Assembly: GCA_023213315.1 (NCBI GenBank)
Contig: JAKCPI010001564.1
Span: 62,001 to 126,000 of the forward strand
Direction of reading: 5' to 3'
Length of the DNA stretch: 64,000 nt
Source: Euborellia annulipes
Taxonomy: Eukaryota; Arthropoda; Insecta; Dermaptera; Anisolabididae
Below are positions 41,813 through 53,217 of this stretch, piece by piece (the stretch's first letter is position 1; each line of letters begins with the position of its first letter). The notes under the pieces are model-generated. The model was not told the origin of the DNA. It ran no database searches and saw only the letters and a list, made by a program, of their open reading frames with translations. A program made the translations under genes and the position numbers.

Positions 41813-44800
41813 CTGAAAAAAATAAAAAAGGAATTAATAAAATTTAGATTCTGAGATGTGTAGTTTCTTAAAGAGTAAATTTAGAAATGAAAATTCAGTT
41901 AGTATAATAATACTTGACGAAAATGATGGTACTTAAAAATTAAAATACCTACCAATACTACTAGAATGATAACAACGTAAATCTTAATATTCTTCCAAAA
42001 GAGAGATCTGGCGAGGTTGCGGCTGGTCTTTCGGAATGTGACCGACTAAATGAAACAAAAAAATTATTTTAGTTATTTAGTTTTTAAGTAAATGAAGGTT
42101 AAAAAATGTATATCATTATATTTCATATTTTTCATGATTAGACAACTAGAGGAGAATTTAGTTATAAAATTGCTTAATTTTTGGATCGGTATACAGGGAA
42201 AAGAACAAGTTTAGTCGAATTGAATGATAGTTATTAATCAGTTGTCACTGCCAGAGTGAAAATAGAATGTAAAAAATTTAATATTGCTTGGATGGCCTAA
42301 AGAGAATTAAATTATCATATGAGAAATGTTTAAAAAAAATCAGAACATGGTTGAGGCCACGATAAACCCGAACAAAGGCTTTTTCATTCAAGGGATGATA
42401 ATCAGGCAGCCAACACAAAAAAACAAAATTTTTTAATTTTCTCTGTCGACGTTTCGAACGCTCATCGCGCTCATCATCAGGAGAGTTAGAAAAGTCATAC
42501 GCTTCGATGGATATAGCTTGTCATATACAGATATTGATATATAAATAAATACTGATGATACATCAAAATAATATGAATATCTATAAAAATTTAACAACTG
42601 TAAACAACAAAGGATTCCACAACAAATTGCAAAATTACAAGTTAGGCCCTTTATCAATTTTTATACAATTATAGTTAGGAGTTTGCTGTTTTTTAACCGA
42701 ACCGGTTTTTACCTGTTTTACCGGTTTTTAACTGAACCGATTCGGTTAAAAAACAGCGAACGCCTAACTATAATTGTATAAAAATTGATAAAGGGTCTAA
42801 CTTGTAATTTTGCAATTTGTTGTGGAATCCTTTGTTGTTTACAGTTGTTAAATTTTTATAGATATTCATATTATTTTGATGTATCATCAGTATTAATTAA
42901 TTGGAAGGCGAAATTAAAAAAAAATATTTACTAAATCAAACAGCCGAGCTGAATCTAACTTTTTAGACTAATTTAGTAAATATTATGTTAATAATAAAAA
43001 AGAACGTTTTAGAAAAATAGAAACTCCAAATGACAAAAAAAGGCTTTAAAAAAAAATTCGCATTTCGCTAAGTACGAATCAAGTTGCTCACAAGACGGGC
43101 TGAGCTCTCTTCCCTGGCTACGACCCTCCTCTGAAGTAACTCATACTATCGCCAGTATGTTAATAGAGACTTTTCGCCTTTAATGTAATATCGCCATTAC
43201 ATTAAAGGCGAAACGTCTCTATTAACATTGAGAATTTTTATTAAGGGGGTTCAGGAGGAATATGTTTCGCATGTTTTTCCATGTATCTTTTATAAAAGCA
43301 TATAAATATATAGAAGAATGAGTAAAAAGGCCAAGCAGCTATTATTATTTCTTTAATGGTATCAAACTCACAGCGACGTTTCGGTCGACTATGCGACCAT
43401 CTTCAATACTATTTACTAAATTTGACTGGCGCTGAGTGTAATTGTGATAGATCGTAAATTATAAATAAATGTCTATCAAAGAACTTAAGAGGGTTACTAT
43501 TGACTAAACCCTAGCCATGAAGATGGTCGCATAGTCGACCGAAACGTCGCTGTGGGTTTGATACCATTAAAGAAATAATAATAGCTGCTTGGCCTTTTTA
43601 CTCATCCTTCTACATATTGATTCAGCTATTCACCTCGCTTACATATCATATAAATATAAAAATATAGGCCAGATATAGGCTAATAGATTACCGCCTGCCA
43701 TCTTTTGCAAGAGTGCTGAACTATTTGACACATAATTAAGATTATTGGGACAGATTGCTGTATTAGCTTGATAACAAAAAAATTAATTTCCTAAATTTCT
43801 TATAATGGTCTAATTTTGTTTTAAAGTACGTTTAGAAGCCACTCCTATACCCCCTTAAGCAACGGCTCCTACATTGAATGGCGCCTCTATCAGTTGTCAT
43901 TTTACAGGGCCTTTACTTACATGTGCAGTTAAATTTTCTGTTTTATTAATGAGCAATTCCAAACGCTCCCCTCGCATTGCCACATTATCTGAAAATATTA
44001 AAAATTTATAAATAATTAGAATGGAAATTAATAATATTAATAATACGAACCAATATTTTTGACCATAATATTCTTTAATTCATCTAAATCACCATGAACT
44101 CGAGAGATTGCATCCAATTCCGTTGATTCGGTATAACGTTTCTAAAAATGATAATTTTTGATAAGAGATTTTCTTTAATTTCCAAAATAAAATTGCCTAC
44201 CATTTCATTTGCCAAAACCAGTGAGAATTCATTATTCATTGCATATGCAACAGCAATATCAGCACGGGATCCATAGGTGGCCTGGAATCTGTTCTTTATC
44301 TCATTTAAATAAATGAATGCTCGAGACCGTTCAAATTCCTGTAAAAGAATGATTGATATAATATTTAAAAAAAATAATCCATAACAATAATCCTCCTAAA
44401 ACAAGGGTTACACGTTCAGTCTGGAGTTCATGACATTGATTGAGAATAGACTGTTATCCATAATGTTGGAAGGGGTTTGATGATCCTTCTGAACTCTTTT
44501 GGGGGTGACACCTTTGCCAAGAAATAACGACGCTTACCATAAAGAAAAATCTGGTGTGGCTGGTCGCACAGCATACAACTTCCTCTTGCCTTTCGGCAAA
44601 AGAAACTTGTGTACTGTGGTTGTCACACAAGATTTTTTTTGTCGAGATATATATAGTTGTCTTTAGCATCTAAGTTCCAAACTTAATAGATGGCGCTGAG
44701 CTACTAATTGGCTTCAACATCAGTAAAGTGTACTTCAAACAATTTTCCCGAAAAATTTCACTGATATACTTTTTAAAGAGTATCAAAAAAATAGTTAGTT

Positions 44801-45448
44801 GATTTATGAATTTTAATCAAAATCGTTGAAGCGAATTTTGAGAAAATCGCAAAGAACTGAAAAAGTATATCAGTAAAGTACTAGTACTTTTTGGCAGAAT
44901 TTTTTCAAAAGCTTATGGGGTGTGCCTAACTCAAATATAAAATTTCAACCTCCTAGCTCTTTTCGTTCCTGAAATATTTTGTTCAAGAGAGTAAAAATAT
45001 GTAATCAGCATCTGAGGCCGCGTCTAAGGGAGCCCTTGGCCTATACCACAAGAGGCGATATCTCTACCACAGTGCTATGATTTAAGAGTATACACACAAT
45101 CTGTTTAAACATAAACAAAAAGTATATTTAGGAAGACTCATAACATATTGTATAAGGCTCAAAATATTTAGAAAAAAACTAATATCAAAACCTTATCTTG
45201 ACATCAAATTTAACTATCATTTCAGATTAAAAAAATTTACATACATCATCCGTTATGCATAAATAAATTATCCGTTTCTCGCAGATGTAGTGAAAAAGAT
45301 AGCTGCTATGGCTGTAAGTGAGCTTTGCATCTTCAGGAGGTATTTTAGCAAGAATTTGTGCTGTCACTTCTGCAAAATTCCCAGGACAAGTGGCATATTT
45401 TGCCAACACGGTGGTGCCACGGGATACTACACTGTAGAGGATCGGCAT
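41741..45448 (-). CDS. VAMP7: VAMP7, longin-type R-SNARE, whole gene (6 exons)
   Basis: Joined exons: 45448-45245, 44338-44201, 44141-44051, 43988-43921, 42045-41953, 41812-41741. 666 nt, 221 residues plus stop, the usual length (human is 220). Role: vesicle SNARE for late endosome/lysosome and secretory fusion. Order: longin domain at residues 1-~115 (MPILYSVVSRGTTVLAKYA, HYICEKRIIYLCITDD), SNARE helix at ~124-183 with the zero-layer arginine at about residue 150 (AMRGERLELL), then a C-terminal membrane anchor (IKIYVVIILVVL...) and a short luminal tail SCGGLSWPNCVKHN. All phases agree. The donor after exon 3 is GTTCGT, non-consensus but the frame supports it. Confidence 0.96.
41953..42045 (-). 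CDS. VAMP7: VAMP7 exon 5
   Basis: SVTFRKTSRNLARSLFWKN followed by the first half of the membrane anchor. Phase 0 at both ends. Confidence 0.95.
42440..42488 (-). ncRNA. Hammerhead ribozyme-like motif
   Basis: CTGATGA (42480-42474), stem II GAGCG/CGTTC (one G-U), GAAA (42455-42452), ACGTC, helix I CTCTC against GACAGAG with one mismatch. Among the most complete in the window. In a VAMP7 intron. Confidence 0.6.
42545..42900. repeat. Palindrome adjoining the hammerhead motif
   Basis: ~150-base arms (ATACTGATGATACATCAAAA ... complement) around a spacer of ACCGGTTTTT units. The right arm stops before a second ribozyme copy. Confidence 0.6.
43159..43225. repeat. Hairpin with GCGAAACGTC
   Basis: ~30-base arms (GTTAATAGAGAC-TTTCGCC...). 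It carries the GAAAC-GTC half of a hammerhead core but no CUGANGA partner. Confidence 0.5.
43310..43613. mobile_element. Palindromic element with paired hammerhead relics
   Basis: Arms from TAGAAGAATGAGTAAAAAGG inward. Motifs at 43378-43425 (minus, TTGAAGA) and 43507-43552 (plus, ATGAAGA) share stem GGTCG/CGACC, GAAA and ACGTC. The first core cytosine is replaced in both, so probably inactive. Confidence 0.6.
43921..43988 (-). CDS. VAMP7: VAMP7 exon 4 (zero-layer arginine)
   Basis: Completes Asp, then NVAMRGERLELLINKTENLT. The arginine of MRGER is the ionic-layer residue that defines R-SNAREs. Confidence 0.95.
44051..44141 (-). CDS. VAMP7: VAMP7 exon 3
   Basis: KRYTESTELDAISRVHGDLD then ELKNIMVKNI: the start of the SNARE motif. 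The donor is GTTCGT and one base is left over for the next exon. Confidence 0.94.
44201..44338 (-). CDS. VAMP7: VAMP7 exon 2
   Basis: 46 codons, EFERSRAFIYLNEIKNRFQA to VLANEM, the second half of the longin domain. Acceptor TTTTACAG, donor GTAGGC. Confidence 0.96.
44530..45005. repeat. RepA pieces in VAMP7 intron 1
   Basis: End hairpin at 44548-44640 (AAAATCTGGTGTGGCTGG ... CACACAAGATTTTTT), then reverse body (AGTACTAGTACTTTTTGG, ATAAAATTTCAACCTCCTAG). Confidence 0.6.
45245..45448 (-). CDS. VAMP7: VAMP7 exon 1
   Basis: 68 codons from ATG (MPILYSVVSRG) to CITDD, the first strands and helix of the longin domain. Donor GTATGT. The start matches the family's fixed N-terminus. Confidence 0.96.
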
Positions 45449-47109
45449 TGTGTTGTTGCTTATCTAAAATACCCTGGAAAAGAAATGTATGAACTTTGTT
45501 GTTGTATATTTATTTTTGCTTTCAAAAAATAATTGTAGATAAATAAGAAATTTGTTAAAATATTTAAAGGCCTTATAGTTTTGTTTGTATAGATAATATT
45601 ATCAGACAAAAAGATTATTCTACTAAATTATAGAAAAATATAATTTTAATTACAAAATTTTATCTAAAACTTATTGGCTTCCCCAATTATTATTTTAAAA
45701 GGAACTGATAGGAAGGCTTTCAAGTTCTTTTTCTCCAACTATTTAATAAACTTGTCAAAGACTATTTGGAGAATTTGATCACTCTAGGGAGTGAGAAAAG
45801 GCAGCCTAATTAGGCCTGTTTTTTATTTATTCAAAAAAATAATATATAATAATATGATTATTTAACATTCCAAATGTTTTGCTTTGGCCATTAGATAAAA
45901 CTGCGTTTTTTTTTAAATATCCTGATTCATTCCTGGGTTTTTCAATACACCCGAAGGTCATTGCAATTAATAAAAAGAATAGCCTAAATGAAGAATTCTG
46001 AAATTTGGATTAATCTATTTATAAATTAAAATATTACACTAATTATCATCCTATAAAAAATTTACTTTAACATACATAGATAAGATGGGTTTTTTCTGAA
46101 CTTGAAAGGGGAAATATTTTAAGATATTTGGGAGTAAAATTTTGGATCATCATCACTAAATTTTCTTTTATATTGTCAGTGATTGATTTTTAATTACCGT
46201 TATATATATATATATATATATATCACGATAGGTAAAAATACTTAATAGTCACGGAAAATAATTGTTAATATTTAGAGAATAATTCTCTGATTAAAGGTAT
46301 ATAATGAAGATGATCAAAATAATCATAATTTATAAAGAGAAAATATTTGAATCTTTTTAACAAAGGATATAATTAATAATTTAATTATATATAAAAAAAT
46401 GAAATGTCATATTAAGGAAATAAGACATATATATATAAGAATACAAATAAATCATTCTTACCCAATTAAAATGTTATATTTTAATAAATAATATCCATTT
46501 GAGAAAAGAATTGAAGTTTAAGGTATTAACTGCGTACTACGTTGTTTCTTTCTTTTACTATTGTCTCGGGGAGAGAATTGCAAATAGACAATGGATGGTT
46601 GCACTTGCAACTGCTGACAATGAGAAATGACTCATTCATCCGATTCCTCTAAAAATATTAATATGATTAGCAAATTAAGGCGGAAATAGATGTGGCAAAT
46701 TTAGATTTACACATATATATATATAAAAAAATAAAATAATAAACCTATAATAACCTAAAATGAATATATTTTTTTTGACATTCAATGCTGCCAAATTTAA
46801 TTTCCTAGTATTTTCAGAGAAGTCTATATGAGCAGGGGTGAAATATAATGGGAGAATTTGATTATCCTGACGTCACGACTACAACCCTAAAACACTTGAT
46901 TACTGTACTATATTTATTTAATTAAGGTATATAAATAATAAAAATAAATACAGTAAAATAAGATTCAATATGAATAAGAAAGGTATTGGATTGAAAGCTG
47001 TACGCTGTCGCCAGCTATTGGCAATTATAAGGACTACTCAGAGAGTATATCATTTGAATATTGATATATAAGAAACATTGAATAAAAGACGTATTATAAT
47101 ATTGCACAA
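45449..47109. other. VAMP7 upstream, AT-rich, no gene seen
   Basis: A short GC-richer patch at 46540-46650 could be a further non-coding exon, but its splice sites are poor. Confidence 0.35.
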
Positions 47110-47765
47110 ATCAGGGAGAGAAAAAATTGGATTCATTTCAAAAATTCGATGTCGAGATTTTGACGGATATACACGTTTTGAGGTCTGAATCCAAAAAAGT
47201 GGTTTTCGCGACATGGTCTGTCTGTGAACAAAATATCTCAAGAATGAAAAGAGCTAGGAAGTTGAAATTTTATATTTAAGTTAGGCCCCCGCCCCCGGGT
47301 GTGGCGTAGTAGGTAGAGTGCCTACCTCCTATACCAAACGTCGCGGGTTCGGACCCAGGCAGTCCGATGATTTTATTTAAGCCATTTGGATACCAGATGG
47401 CTTAAATAGAAATGCCTGAACCTACAATTTATATATTACTTACAACGGTTATCGTCAAAGTCTTATATGGCCTAAGTTGCCGAAAAGACTGTGTGAATGT
47501 GTGTGTGAGTGTGAGTGTGAATGAGAAAAAAGTGTGAATGTTTTAAAAAAAAAAAAAAAAAAAAAGTTAGGCACCCCTCTGACACGTGACACGAAGCTTT
47601 TGAACAAAATTGGCCAAAGGGTACTAATATTTTACTGATGTACTTTTTCAGTTTTTTTTTTTTCTCGATTTTCTCAAAATTCGCTCTAACGATTTTGATT
47701 AAAATTAAAAAATCAATTATTTTTTAGATGCTTTTTAAAATGTATATTCTCATTTTGAAATATCT
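47110..47765 (+). repeat. RepA copy split by SINE-A
   Basis: AAAATTCGATGTCGAGATTT, GTGGTTTTCGCGACATGGTC, ..TTAAGTTAGGC | SINE | GTTAGGCACCCCTCTGACAC, GTACTTTTTCAG. Confidence 0.75.
47291..47565 (+). repeat. SINE-A copy with target duplication
   Basis: A box GTGGCGTAGTAGGTAGAGTG, B box GGTTCGGACCC, GT-rich tract, 24-base A-run. Flanked by GTTAGGC(C/A)CCC at 47280-47290 and 47566-47576. Confidence 0.87.
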
Positions 47766-48489
47766 GAAGCCCTAGGAATTTGAATGATGAGCTGTGAAGT
47801 CAAATACAACTTTTTGCATCGCTGGCTTTTTGTATATTTATTTTAAGTCAAATGTATAGTGAGCACGCTCGACGCTCTTTTGGATAAATATTATTATTTA
47901 TTTATGAAAATGAGTCGTGCTAAAAAAAAAAAAAATTGAATTAGTATTGACTCTAATCAGTTAATTATGAGAATATCAAGTTAGTGCACTATTTACCTTT
48001 CATTTGCGAGATTTTTTTCTCTTCTCTCACACAAATATTCACTAATTAAAAGTAAACACCAAAAAAATTATCTCTTTTAGTTTTCCGACAATAATTATTT
48101 ACTTATGGTTTAAATGTCTCAATTGTGTTATTAAACATGATTTAATTCCTGTCCTGAAAAAAAATTAAATTACCCTTAATTCTAATCAGTTAATTTATAA
48201 GAATTATGAATTAGTGTTCTAATTTATTTATGTTTACCTTAAATTTCCCAAAAATATTGAAAATTTTCTCTCTTCTCTTACTTTTTTACACTCATATAAA
48301 CACTAAATAAAAAAAGATATCTTCATCTACTACAATAAAAAGTGTATGTAGTAAATGAAATTAATAAAAAAAAGAATAGGAGGACGGTATTAAATAATTA
48401 ATAATCTCTTGCTTGTCGAATACAAATAATATACTATATATATATATATATTTGATCAATATATATACATGTATATTTACCGTAAACCT

Positions 48490-48712
48490 GAAGTCTAAAG
48501 AAATCGTATCATTGAGAATGAACGTGATTTTTTGGATTACGAGCAAGCGAGTGCGGAGGCTAACCTGGAAGAGATCCTACCTAGCCGCCTAACACAAAAT
48601 ACGAAAACAATAGAGAGAGTATTTGTAACCCCGTCTCCGCCATCAGATCGGTGGAGCCCTCGGGTTCCTAGCCTTAAGGATTGCAATTTTGACCTTCCAG
48701 GCTATTCCTGAA
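48490..48712 (+). pseudogene. Unidentified protein-coding remnant
   Basis: A frame from IIENERDFLDYEQASAEANL through EEILPSRLTQNTKTIERVF to CNFDLPGYS and stop, with a plausible continuation to about 48900 in the same frame (RNGNPSLTRFTHRATSN). GC-rich against its surroundings. Family not recognised; probably a transposon ORF piece. Confidence 0.3.
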
Positions 48713-48912
48713 GAAACGGTAACCCTTCCCTGACTCGCTTTACTCATAGAGCCACCTCAAACACACCCTCAAAGATACAAAAACATATCAGACTCCCGAA
48801 TGCATCAACAAACGTCTTTTCACAAAACACAAGAACACTTGGAACCTGGGCTTCAATCTTTCATCATATCTGGCCGCATCTCCTTATGAACCGTTCATGG
48901 AATAAATCAACG

Positions 48913-49397
48913 AGAATATCTTTCATCTCTGTTTGGATCCTAAATTAAAAGAACAAATCAAGGCATCCTAACAAAACGAACGAGCTAAAAGATTATAGTA
49001 GGCACCTGAAGCTAATAACAACAACTATCCAACAGAGGCCTAAAATGAAAGTATTCGCGTTGGTTTCTCCACTATTAGATTCACTAGGAGGAGCTACAGG
49101 TTCAAAAAAAATCCCTCTCGTTGGCATGGTGCACCCTCCACCCATCTACCCAACTTTAAACTACATTTAAGGTGTAAAAATAAATTTTCTAAATTATAAA
49201 TAATAAAAATGGAAAGACAATTAAATTTGTATTCGTTTTGCAATCACACCTTAAGCCCTGGGTATTAAGAAGATGATAATGAAATCCCGCGGCGGAAGAG
49301 GCTCTTTCTCTCTCTCTATGTCAGCTGAAAAAAAGAATATCCTCAAAAGCTAATCTAATCTACCCCCTTTAATATTCTTGCACCATGCATAATATAC
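48913..49397. other. Intergenic, no gene seen
   Basis: Moderately GC-rich repeat-like DNA to ~49170, then AT-rich. Confidence 0.35.
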
Positions 49398-49422
49398 CTT
49401 TGTTCTGTTGACCCTCAGGAAT
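49398..49422 (-). other. Possible non-coding exon upstream of VAMP7 (25 nt)
   Basis: Minus strand: a pyrimidine-rich acceptor ending TTACAG, 25 bases, then GTATAT. No long frame. Together with the next candidate upstream it could be 5' untranslated exons of VAMP7, but only splice-site appearance supports it. Confidence 0.25.
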
Positions 49423-49513
49423 CTGTAACAAAAAAGAAAAAAAAGAAATTAAAATCAGATCATTTATATATTTTTGGATTTATAAGGGTATGTTTAGAGT
49501 ATAAAATATTCAC

Positions 49514-49676
49514 CTCCTGAGGGGTTGACGGTCGCTCGAAGCTGCCTGGCAATCGTAGAGCTGATACATCGAAGCTCCCTTGCACTCGTAGATCCAGTTG
49601 ATTGCACTAGTTGAGCACTGAACACTGATCACTTAACACTGAACACTGAACACAATTGCACTGGAGAAACACAAAC
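49514..49676 (-). other. Possible non-coding exon upstream of VAMP7 (163 nt)
   Basis: The acceptor CTTTTGCAG and donor GAG|GTGAAT bracket 163 GC-richer bases with stops in all three frames and four TCAGTG/CAGTGT units near the start. A 5' untranslated exon is one reading; a decayed repeat is another. Confidence 0.28.
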
Positions 49677-51747
49677 CTGCAAAAGAGAAATTGTTTAAGA
49701 ATCTTTTCCTTAGAGGTGTAGCAATCTAGTGAAAATAATTTTCCATTCAAAGGGAAGTCGGTCAAACAGAGGGTGACATACGGGCCAGAGCATCCTGCAA
49801 TTATTTAGATATAGGCTATATCCTATGAAATGTTAAAAAAAAAATTTTAAAGTATCTATCAGTTGCCCTAAAAATAAATTAAATTCTGAAAATCTTTAAA
49901 TTTACTTTGATCCCATTGAGAATTTTTCCAAAAATGATACAGATGTAACAGCCTTTGTAATCTTAGCGAGTAGCCGAAACTTGTAACTCTTACAAGTAAA
50001 CAACAGTTAAACCGAAAATATAATACTTTTATTATTGATAACAACTGTGAAAGTCTAAACTCCAAAATATTGATTTGAGATCTCAATGTGTGTATTTTTT
50101 ATCAAGATTGAGTTAATATATTGTATCTTGTATTATTTAACGTTTAATTAAATATATTTATATTATTAATTCTAGTCCCTTATTCCTACATTCTCTCTTA
50201 TTTGATATTAAATCCAAAACATAAATTTCCAAATAGTTTTACTTCATTTTGGGATTTTTCTCCATTTAATTCAACATTTGTAAAACTCAAATTGATTTTT
50301 TTTTTTTTATTAAAAAAATAAATTTTCATGTTTGAAATAAAGGCTTAAAAGGTTTAAAAATCGACAAGAATATAAGAGGAGATAATTAAAAGAAGGAATA
50401 AATCCATCTTTTAATTAGATCACCTTGTCACTTTATATATATATATATATATATATATTGGAACACACTGACATTTGTCATTATAAAAATTGTTTATATC
50501 GTATTTTATTTGATAAACCTTGAGTCAAAAATCCTGGTTTAATTCTCTTCAATACAAATAATAAGTGTCTGTAACTAAATTGTACTTGAAAATCACAAGA
50601 TTAGAGACCAAAAGTTGAACAAATAAAATAAAAGAGAGAATTTTTTTTATTTATTATTGATGAGAATCAGTGGGATCCAATATATATATATAAATGGGAC
50701 AATAAATTCATAAATGATTTTGATAAATCCATTATCATAATTTTAAAAAGAAGCTTAAAAAGGGAAAAGTTGAATATTATCTGATTCCAAAATGAAATCA
50801 AAATTATTTGGAAACTTATTTTTTGTATTTACTGTTAAATAAAAGGAAAAAATATTTAGAATTACAACTGCATCACATAAGACTTGCTATGAATTAATAA
50901 AACATGCAATCAATTTAATTCAAGTGGAAAATGCGTTATATTAAAATTTTATTAATTTATTACGTGTAAGAGCTGTCAGACTGATTTTGCTTAAAATAAT
51001 TCACTCACATTTAAGAAAATAATTAGAGAAATTAAAATAATTAATAAAATAAAACCAAGGGTTTATAAAAGAAAATAAATAAATTAGAAAGATGAGATGA
51101 AAGGTTAAACGCTGGGCAGTTGCTTAATTTTCTTAACTCACACTCACATAAAATGATTTAATTTGTTAGAAATAAATATTACATAATAAAATCATGCAGA
51201 ATGAGTTAATTATCAAAAGAAATAATTAAATTTACCTATAATAAATGATGACAGGTGAATTTAGGCGGTAAACATGTTACACGAGCGGACAGGTCAGAGA
51301 AGCTGTCAAATGGACGACCAACCGACTCTTTGACAATTAATCATAAAAAATTAAAAAAAAAAAAATTGTATAAAATAAATTATTCTAACTTTAAAAAATA
51401 ATCATTTCAAAATCAAAATTCATTTTTTATATAAATTTTTATTTTACTTTTAATTTATTTTTCATTATATCAAAAAAAAAAAAAAAATTAAATTCACATT
51501 TCGTATTATTTATTTTTTCAAAGCAATAAAATATTATTTTAAAATTTAATTTAATTAGAAGGCAGGTCACCGGTATGCAGTCGCCAATAAAATTAAAAAA
51601 ATAAAATATTGATTTATTTTGTTATAATTTTCACATTAAACATCACACGAACAGTAAAATTCCTTATCTTGAAATAATCATTTTAAAAACAAAATTAGTT
51701 TTAAAAAATTTTGACATACAAGTATAAAAAACAGTTTAAAAAAAAAA
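49677..51747. other. AT-rich intergenic
   Basis: TA tracts at 50432-50458. A GC-richer patch at 51245-51330 ends in ATTATAG|GTAAAT on the minus strand and might be a first non-coding exon. No frame. Confidence 0.35.
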
Positions 51748-51793
51748 AGTGCAGGAGGTGGATTTGAACTCGCGAAGTTTGGTTACGTGAGAA

Positions 51794-53164
51794 CAGTGGC
51801 GTACCGAGGGGGGCGAGGGGGGCGGTCCGCCCCAGGCCCCGAGCCGGTATAGGCCCCCATATATTTATAAAAAAAAAAAAATTTAATGAAAATTTCCCTT
51901 TGAAAGGCCCCGAGGCCCTCAGGGCTCAAGTAAAAACAAAATTTAATGAAAATTTCCCTTTGAAAGGCCCCGAGGCCCTCAGGGCTCAAGTAAAAAAAAA
52001 ATTTAATGAAAATTTCCCTTTGAAAGGCCCCGAGGCCCTCAGGGCTCAAGTAAAAAAAAAAAATTTAATGAAAATTTCTCTTTGAGAGGCCCCGAGGCCC
52101 TCAGGGCTCAAGTAAAAACAAAATTTAATGAAAATTTCCCTTTGAAAGGCCCCGAGGCCCTCAGGGCTCAAGTAAAAACAAAATTTAATGAAAATTTCCC
52201 TTTGAAAGGCCCCGAGGCCCTCAGGGCTCAAGTAAAAATAAAATTTAATGAAAATTTCCCTTTGAAAGGCCCCGAGGCCCTCAGGGCTCAAGTAAAAACA
52301 AAATTTAATGAAAATTTCCCTTTGAAAGGCCCCGAGGCCCTCAGGGCTCAAGTAAAAACAAAATTTAATGAAAATTTCCCTTTGAAAGGCCCCGAGGCCC
52401 TCAGGGCTCAAGTAAAAAAAAAATTTAATGAAAATTTCTCTTTGAGAGGCCCCGGGGCCCTCAGGGCTCAAGTAAAAACAAAATTTAATGAAAATTTCCC
52501 TTTGAAAGGCCCCGAGGCCCTCAGGGCTCAAGTAAAAACAAAATTTAATGAAAATTTCCCTTTGAAAGGCCCCGAGGCCCTCAGGGCTCAAGTAAAAACA
52601 AAATTTAATGAAAATTTCTCTTTGAGAGGCCCCGGGGCCCTCAGGGCTCAAGTAAAAACAAAATTTAATGAAAATTTCCCTTTGAAAGGCCCCGAGGCCC
52701 TCAGGGCTCAAGTAAAAAAAAAAATTTAATGAAAATTTCTCTTTGAGAGGCCCCGGGGCCCTCAGGGCTCAAGTAAAAACAAAATTTAATGAAAATTTCC
52801 CTTTGAAAGGCCCCGAGGCCCTCAGGGCTCAAGTAAAAACAAAATTTAATGAAAATTTCCCTTTGAAAGGCCCCGAGGCCCTCAGGGCTCAAGTAAAAAA
52901 AAAAAATTTAATGAAAATTTCTCTTTGAGAGGCCCCGGGGCCCTCAGGGCTCAAGTAAAAATGGGAAAATTTAGATAAAAAAAGAAAATTTAATGAAAAT
53001 TACCCCTTGGGGTTCAGGGATATACGGTATTTTAAAAATGTTTTTGTGTATAGAGGAGAGGGATATTTAAAGATGACCCCCCACAAAAAAAAAAAAAAAA
53101 ATTCAATATAAGGCCCCCTCTTCTAGTTCCGCCCCAGGCCCCCAACTGCCTCGGTACGCCTCTG
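51794..53164. mobile_element. hAT-type element carrying a 60-bp satellite
   Basis: TIRs CAGTGGCGTACCGAGG / CAGAGGCGTACCGAGG; 8-bp duplication CGTGAGAA (51786-51793, 53165-53172). The uninterrupted right palindrome arm shows one copy of the site. Interior is almost wholly tandem repeat. Confidence 0.92.
51885..52960 (+). repeat. 60-bp satellite, 18 units
   Basis: Unit contains TTTAATGAAAATTTCCCTTT, GAAAGGCCCCGAGGCCCTCA and GGGCTCAAGTAAAAACAAAA. Units 4, 10, 13, 15 and 18 share a variant (TCTCTTTGAGAGGCCCC, mostly with GGGGCCC), hinting at higher-order duplication. Because 60 divides by three, both strands stay open over hundreds of bases; this is not coding. Confidence 0.95.
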
Positions 53165-53217
53165 CGTGAGAATGGAAAAAAATTGAAAGCTTGTGGACGA
53201 ATTAACCACCTGAGCCA

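Noticed and set aside
51783..52928. Long open frames on both strands (over 200 codons) with a 20-residue repeat
   Set aside because: They arise because the satellite unit is 60 bp and free of stops; both strands are equally open, there is no start context, and they lie inside a transposon.
51885..52960. CRISPR-like array
   Set aside because: Units are contiguous, with no unique spacers, in a eukaryotic genome: a tandem satellite.
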